64,000 nt of DNA from Campanula takesimana (lineage: Eukaryota; Streptophyta; Magnoliopsida; Asterales; Campanulaceae). The notes under the pieces were generated by a model. It had not been told where the DNA came from and did no database searches. It saw only the letters and a program-made list of their open reading frames with translations. The DNA is taken from positions 1,437,371 through 1,501,370 of the forward strand of contig JAOWBW010000425.1 in assembly GCA_026119855.1 (NCBI GenBank). The letters run 5' to 3'. Below are positions 58,806-64,000 of the stretch, piece after piece. The position numbers were made by a program, and so were the translations under genes. Each line of letters opens with the position of its first letter. Position 1 is the first letter of the stretch.

Positions 58806-60436
58806 TGTGAATACGTGAGTTTGAATTTGAGAATATTCATAGCAACATTAAAATTATGAGAGTCGCCACGCCGTTTTAATTAAAGCCAAAACATTGAGAA
58901 AAAGCATGTTTAATGGGTTCGGGGGTCAAATTACAACAAGAGAAGAATATTGAACGTTATCACTCCTATTGCCCGAATTGATCGGTCTTTCTATCATGAT
59001 GAATGTGTTAGTAGTGTGTTAGTGATTTAGACCGGATCCGAAGATTGCCTACGTTCCTCTCAATGTGAGAAGCTCAGGTCAGCGTAGTTCGCAGAGAATT
59101 AGAATAGGCAGAAGAATCGGGATCATGCATAATGAAGGGGAAATTACCTAAAGATTAGGGTTTAGAAGTAGTTCTTAGATCATCCTCGGGTTGATGAACC
59201 CTCGATCATCATCGGCTATGAAATAACATGTAATTATGAAGATCGCAACCCTAAATATAGCATAAATGAGGTTTTAATCTATGAATACGAAGAACATGCG
59301 AAGAACATATATGAACATATGAATGAGCATGCAAAGAATATGAAAAAACTATGAATAAACATGTACGAACATGAATATAAAAGATCTACATTGAAAATAA
59401 TGCAAGAACATGAAGAAAAGGTTAGAAAACTTACCTATGTTGGCAAGAAATAAACCTTGGATCTTCTTGGAGGTTGGAAGGCTAATTAGAGAGAAAAATA
59501 TTGTTTAAGAACTCCAAAATTCGTACTTAGATCTCTCAAAATCGGACCCTTAAACCGATAGCATGGAGTTGGTTTATATAGTAAACTGAGGGGAAGATCT
59601 GATGGTCCAGATCATCCGGCGCAAGGTTGGCCGCCTGGCCATTGTTGAAGCCGGTTACAAGAGTGGCCGCGTGGCCAAGATCAACGCGGAGCAATGTTGG
59701 CCGCGTGGCCAAGGCTGCCGGCTGACTTGATTCTTAAGCTAGGGTTTCTGTATGGTTTTAAGGAAACCATTTACTACCTAATTTGATAGATTTTGTCATA
59801 AATGAGATATTTTAGGAATCCGGGACAAGTCTTTGCAAGGTTTTTAATTCCTATAAAGTCCTTGTATTTTTGGGAAAGTCCTAATAAACTCATTTTCAGG
59901 TCGGGTACTAACAGTAGCCCCTCGGCGACGCTTCTTGCAAGGCAATGTGGGGTCGACGATAAAAAGAAGGATCCGTCTGAAACATGAGTTTCAAAACAGA
60001 TGAAAGGTAAGGGAACGGCTGAACCTTGGCAGGCGACCTACGTATCCACGGGGGAATCAAGCCAAACGTAGTTCAAATCTGATGGGGAAATTGGGAATGA
60101 TTTGTCCTCTTATGGGGAGTAACGTCTTCTGCCGGGGAAAATGCACCTGCTGGGGATGAGAGATGACCGCGTCGGTCGGGTGGCTGAACCTTTTCAGGTT
60201 TCCTACGTATCCTCCGAGGAATCAAGCCGGTCGTAGTTCAGATCTGATGGGGAAATTGGGAGCCATCGGACTTCTGCTAGGGATAATAAACCTACGGGCA
60301 CTATCATGTATGAAGAACGAACATTCGTTAGGAAATGAAGTTATTTGGGAAAATTAAAGACTACATTGTCTAAATAATCCCAAGATGGAATGGTAAACGC
60401 AATCAGGATCGCCGGGGTTCCTGCCGATCGCGCTAA

Positions 60437-61510
60437 AGTAATAGATGATGGATCTCTCGCGAACAGAAACGCCGAGGCTTCTGTCAACCACGATTGATCT
60501 AGGATGCATATGTCATAGAGGCGCCGAAGTCTCTACAATCATACGAATCCTAAAATAGATGCTGGATCGCTCGCAAACAGAAATGCCGAGGCTTCTGCCC
60601 ATCGCGATCGATCTAGGATGCGTATGTCATAGAGGCGCCGAAGTCTCTACAACCATACGAATCCTAAGCAAATATTAGGAAGTGCTAAAATAATAGATGC
60701 TGGATCTCTCGCAAACAGAAACACCGAGGCTTCTGCCCATTGCGATCGATCTAGGATGCGTATGTCATAGAGGCGCCGAAGTCTCTACAACCATACGAAT
60801 CCTAAGCAAATATTAGGAAGTGCTAAAATAATAGATGCTGGATCTCTCGCAAACAGAAACGCCGAGGCTTCTGCCCATCGCGATCGATCTAGGATGCGTA
60901 TGTCATAGAGGCGCCGAAGTCTTTACAACCATACGAATCCTAAGCAAATATTAGGAAGTGATAAAATAATAGATGCTGGATCTCGCAAACAGAAATGCCG
61001 AGGCTTCTGCTCATCGCGATCGATCTAGGATGCGTATGTCATAGAGGCTCCGAAGTCTCTACAACCATACGAATCCTAAGCAAATATTAGGAAGTGCTAA
61101 AATAATAGATGCTGGATCTCTCGCAAACAGAAACGCCGAGGCTTCTGCCCATCGCGATCGATCTAGGATGCGTATGTCATAGAGGCGCCGAAGTCTCTAC
61201 AACCATACGAATCCTAAGCAAATATTAGGAAGTGCTAAAATAATAGATGCTGGATCTCTCGCAAACAGAAACGCCGAGGCTTCTGCCCATCGCGATCGAT
61301 CTAGGATGCGTATGTCATAGAGGCGCCGAAGTCTCTACAACCATACGAATCCTAAGCAAATATTAGGAAGTGCTAAAATAATAGATGCTGGATCTCTCGC
61401 AAACAGAAACGCCGAGGCTTCTGCCCATTGCGATCGATCTAGGATGCGTATGTCATAGAGGCGCCGAAGTCTCTACAACCATACGAATCCTAAGCAAATA
61501 TTAGGAAGTT
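60437..61510. repeat. 138-bp tandem array, about eight copies
   Basis: Unit starts TAATAGATGCTGGATCTCTC and contains CGCGATCGATCTAGGATGCG and GAGGCGCCGAAGTCTCTAC. Starts at 60437, 60550, 60691, 60829, 60967, 61103, 61241 and 61379. The first two units lack the AGCAAATATTAGGAAGTGC tail or have substitutions; later ones are nearly identical. Confidence 0.95.
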
Positions 61511-61639
61511 TTAAGGGGTTTTCCGTATTCAAAGGTAACGAATATCAGTCAAAATAGCGCTAAGGGCACCTAAAAATGAACAAAGGGAAATGTACCAGGG
61601 GTAAAACTGAAATTTTGCATGTGGAGGCAAAGATGATGG

Positions 61640-61770
61640 ATCGCAAACGGGATGAACTCTCAAGGAGTCATGAAGGTGATAGACTCTCAGGGAATCGCAG
61701 AAGTGATGGACTCTGGGGGAGTCGCAAAGGTGATGGACTCTCGGGAGTCGCCAAGGTAAAGGACTCTTTG
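61640..61770. repeat. Short ~28-bp tandem repeat
   Basis: Four to five copies of GGTGATGGACTC followed by an AGTCGC-type link. It produces matching ORFs on both strands that are not genes. Confidence 0.7.
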
Positions 61771-61999
61771 GTGAGCAAAGGACGACCACGAAAAGCGTAA
61801 TGTTTGGGATCCGCTTACCCTAAATTAGGAGGAATACATAATATGAGGCTACGAACCATTAAGATGAAGGTATTAGGTAAGGGACATTTTGCTTGGTTGC
61901 TTAGGGTAGGACCTAAGGCTTCTAAGGAAAGGGGATGGGTAGCCTCTTAGATAAGGATGCAAAAGATGTTATGGTTTTTTAGACTTGAGATTGTGTCTT

Positions 62000-63535
62000 G
62001 GATACAATGTGGGTTTCCTAGGCTTACCGGCTAGGGTTTGGAGAGAATGCGACTGCCTAGGCTCGAGGCTAGGGTTCGGAGAGAATATGGAAAGGCTATT
62101 GTATCCTAGGCATAAGACTAGCGGGGGATTGAGATTATAAATTTCCTAGGTTTCGAGACTAGGGTTTCGAGAATTTGGAAAGGATGTTGCACACAGGGCT
62201 TTAGAAATTCCCTAGAACTTGGGCTAGGGTAAAAGGGGATGGTGCTTCCTAGGCTTGAGACTAGGGTTTGGAGAGAATGCAGATTCCTAGGTTTGGGGCT
62301 AGGGTTTGGAGAGGTTGAGGTTTGGGAACTTCCTAGATGTTAGGGTTTCGAACAAGGGTTTGGAAACTGGTGTTTAAGGACCATGACTCTCCTAGGTTTG
62401 GGACTAGGGTTTAGTAATTTCCTAGGTCTAGGAGGCTAGGGCTTGGAGTTGTTCGTGGTAACCTAGGCTTTAGGATAGGTTTCAAAGCTAAGGACTGTAA
62501 ACTTCCTATATTTGGGACCAAGGTGAAGGAGTTTCCTAGGTCTAGGACTGGGGTTTGAAGGGAATGTTGAATCCTAGGCTTGATGATAGAGTTTAAAGAG
62601 GATAATTTCTACCTAGGCTTGAGGCTAAGGTTTTAGAAAGAGTGCGACTACCTAGGCTTGAGGCTAGGGTTTAGAGCGAATGCGACTACCTAGGCTCGAG
62701 GCTAGGGTTTAGAGCGAATGCGACTACCTAGGCTCGAGGCTAGGGTTTGGAAAGAGTGCGACTACCTAATCTTGAGGCTAGGGTTGATTGAGTTTTGGAC
62801 AGGGCATTATATCCTAGGTTTTGGACTAGGGTTCAATAAAACGGAGAATTGAGATTGTAAATTTCCTAGGTTTCGAGACTAGGGTTTCGGGAATTTGGAA
62901 ATGATGTTGCATACGGGGCTTTGGAAATTCCCTAGAATTTGGGCTAGGGTTAAAAGGGATGTTGTGGTTTTCCTAGGCTTAAGGATAGGGTTTAGATAGG
63001 ATATGTGACTACCTAGGATTAAGGCTAGGGTGTAACTACCTAGGATCAAGGCTAGGGTTTAAGAAGGATGTAACTTCCTAGGCTTTAGGCTAGGGTTTGA
63101 AAGGATGTAATTACCTAGGCTTGAGGCTAGGGTTCAGAGAGAATGATATGACTACCTAGGCTCGAGGCTAGGGTTTAAAGAGGATACGTGACTACCTAGG
63201 ATCAAGGCTAGGGTTTAGGAAGGGTGTAAATACCTAGGCTCTAAGGTAAGGTTTGGAAGGGATGTAACTACCTAGGCTCGGGGCTAGGGTTTAGGAAGGA
63301 TGTAATTACCTAGGCTTGAGGCTAGGGTTCGGAGAGAATGATATGACTACCTAGGCTCGAGGCTAGGGTTTAGAGAGGATACGTGACTACCTAGGATCAA
63401 GGCTAGGGTTTAGGAAGGGTGTAATTACCTAGGCTTGAGGCTAGGGTTCAGAGAGAATGATATGACTACCTAGGCTTGAGGCTAGGGTTTAGAGAATGTG
63501 TTTACCTAGGTTTAAGGCTAGGGTTTGGAGGCTGA
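62000..63535 (+). repeat. Tandem CCTAGGCTTGAGGCTAGGGTTT repeat array
   Basis: Around 35 degenerate copies of a 36-45 bp unit: CTACCTAGGCTTGAGGC, TAGGGTTT, then AGAGAGGAT-type filler. The word TAGGGTTT, the inverse of the plant telo-box AAACCCTA, occurs about twenty times. Order becomes looser at both ends. Confidence 0.85.
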
Positions 63536-64000
63536 AAGCATTTGAAGGTTTGTCTTGGTTTAGACCGAGCAAGTTTGAGGTCTAAGAGTGTTGCGGTTTG
63601 GGGCAAATGAGCTTGATACCTCGTGGCTGGATAGGCTCGATAAATTAGACCTAGGCTAAAGTTCTAGGGTTTAGCTAGGGTAAGACTCAGACATGTGTTG
63701 AGGAGACCGGGCCTAATGGAATGGTAGGCGTGAGATCTAGGAGATCGAAGGCTAGGCAGGGTAGCGTTGGGACATAAGGCTTTCAAGTGGGTAAGTCTTT
63801 TGTCCTAGAGAAACCGCGTTATGGGTTAGGACCAAGCAGGCTTGAGGTCGGTCAAGGAGCAACGGATTGGGATTGGATGATCCTAGTACCTAATACGCAT
63901 GTCGGGTTTGGATCCTAGAGCGTTTGAAAGTTTAGGCTAGGTGCGAACCATAAGTGCGGGAAATGGTTTTGGATATATGACCATGTTGGCGCTTTAGGTA

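Larger units (their letters stand above)
58806..64000. mobile_element. Non-coding part of a second LTR-type element, incomplete
   Basis: Begins TGTGAATACG directly at the break of the Copia LTR. It includes GAGAGTCGCCACGCCG near 58860 and a motif pair around CCTACGTATCC..GGAATCAAGCC..CGTAGTTCA at 60035 and 60200. I associate these with long non-coding parts of plant Ty3/gypsy (Tat/Ogre-like) elements from memory of similar sequences. No ORF of note. It also holds the tandem arrays described separately and runs off the window. Confidence 0.45.

Noticed and set aside
60437..61510. CRISPR array
   Set aside because: Units are contiguous 138-bp repeats without unique spacers, and the genome is eukaryotic.
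61529..61800. Coding ORFs with repeated RVHHLCDS or GDGLSG
   Set aside because: Both strands open through a ~28-bp tandem repeat; low complexity.

Overview
The window is nuclear DNA from a flowering plant, most likely a eudicot and perhaps an asterid; that placement is a weak inference from gene style and repeat families. The evidence is AT-rich sequence, spliced genes with plant-type GT..AG introns, dehydrin and neutral ceramidase genes, and a dense load of plant transposons: about two dozen TA-flanked MITEs with CTCCCTCCGTCCC termini, tRNA-derived SINEs, hAT, Tourist and Mutator-like MITEs, foldback elements and Copia retrotransposons. I see no CRISPR, operon, plasmid or phage features.

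Only three host genes are convincing, all on the minus strand. (1) 7305-3216 is a very large dehydrin-derived gene with three exons in phase 0, joined in 6262..7305, 4990..5874 and 3216..4427 (about 1046 aa). It looks like several tandem dehydrin copies fused head to tail, with its sub-motifs amplified into long repeats. (2) 26012-20718 is an apparently intact eight-exon neutral ceramidase (about 746 aa) whose introns carry nested MITEs. (3) 39423-38458 is a compact two-exon FSK3 dehydrin (238 aa) that shares its intron position, S-segment junction and 3' flank with gene 1 and so shows what the ancestral unit looked like.

The remainder is repeats. 1-3 kb holds MITEs and a SINE fragment. 9.8-13.5 kb is a large terminal-inverted-repeat element with internal tandem repeats. 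14.2-15.8 kb is a foldback element. 15.9-16.7 kb is a hairpin minisatellite. 16.7-19.0 kb is a remarkable foldback whose arms are arrays of short palindromes. 26.5-28.3 kb is a hAT-type MITE and several further MITEs. 28.5-32.6 kb is the 3' half of a minus-strand Copia-type element with a decayed extra ORF, abutting an LTR-like block (32.6-33.5 kb). 34.3-36.3 kb is a three-level nest (Tourist, Tourist, SINE). 36.4-46.2 kb holds the small dehydrin in a MITE and SINE field.

46531-58805 is a long Copia element. Its gag-pol is riddled with stops, but downstream of pol it carries two long ORFs arranged divergently around a 600-bp spacer with a TATA-like box for each direction. Its 3' LTR is interrupted at 58805 by a second, non-coding element that runs off the window. 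That element contains a 138-bp tandem array and a long run of telo-box-bearing repeats.

The items most worth a second look are the fused and hypertrophied dehydrin gene, the palindrome-of-palindromes foldback, and the divergent ORF pair inside the Copia element.
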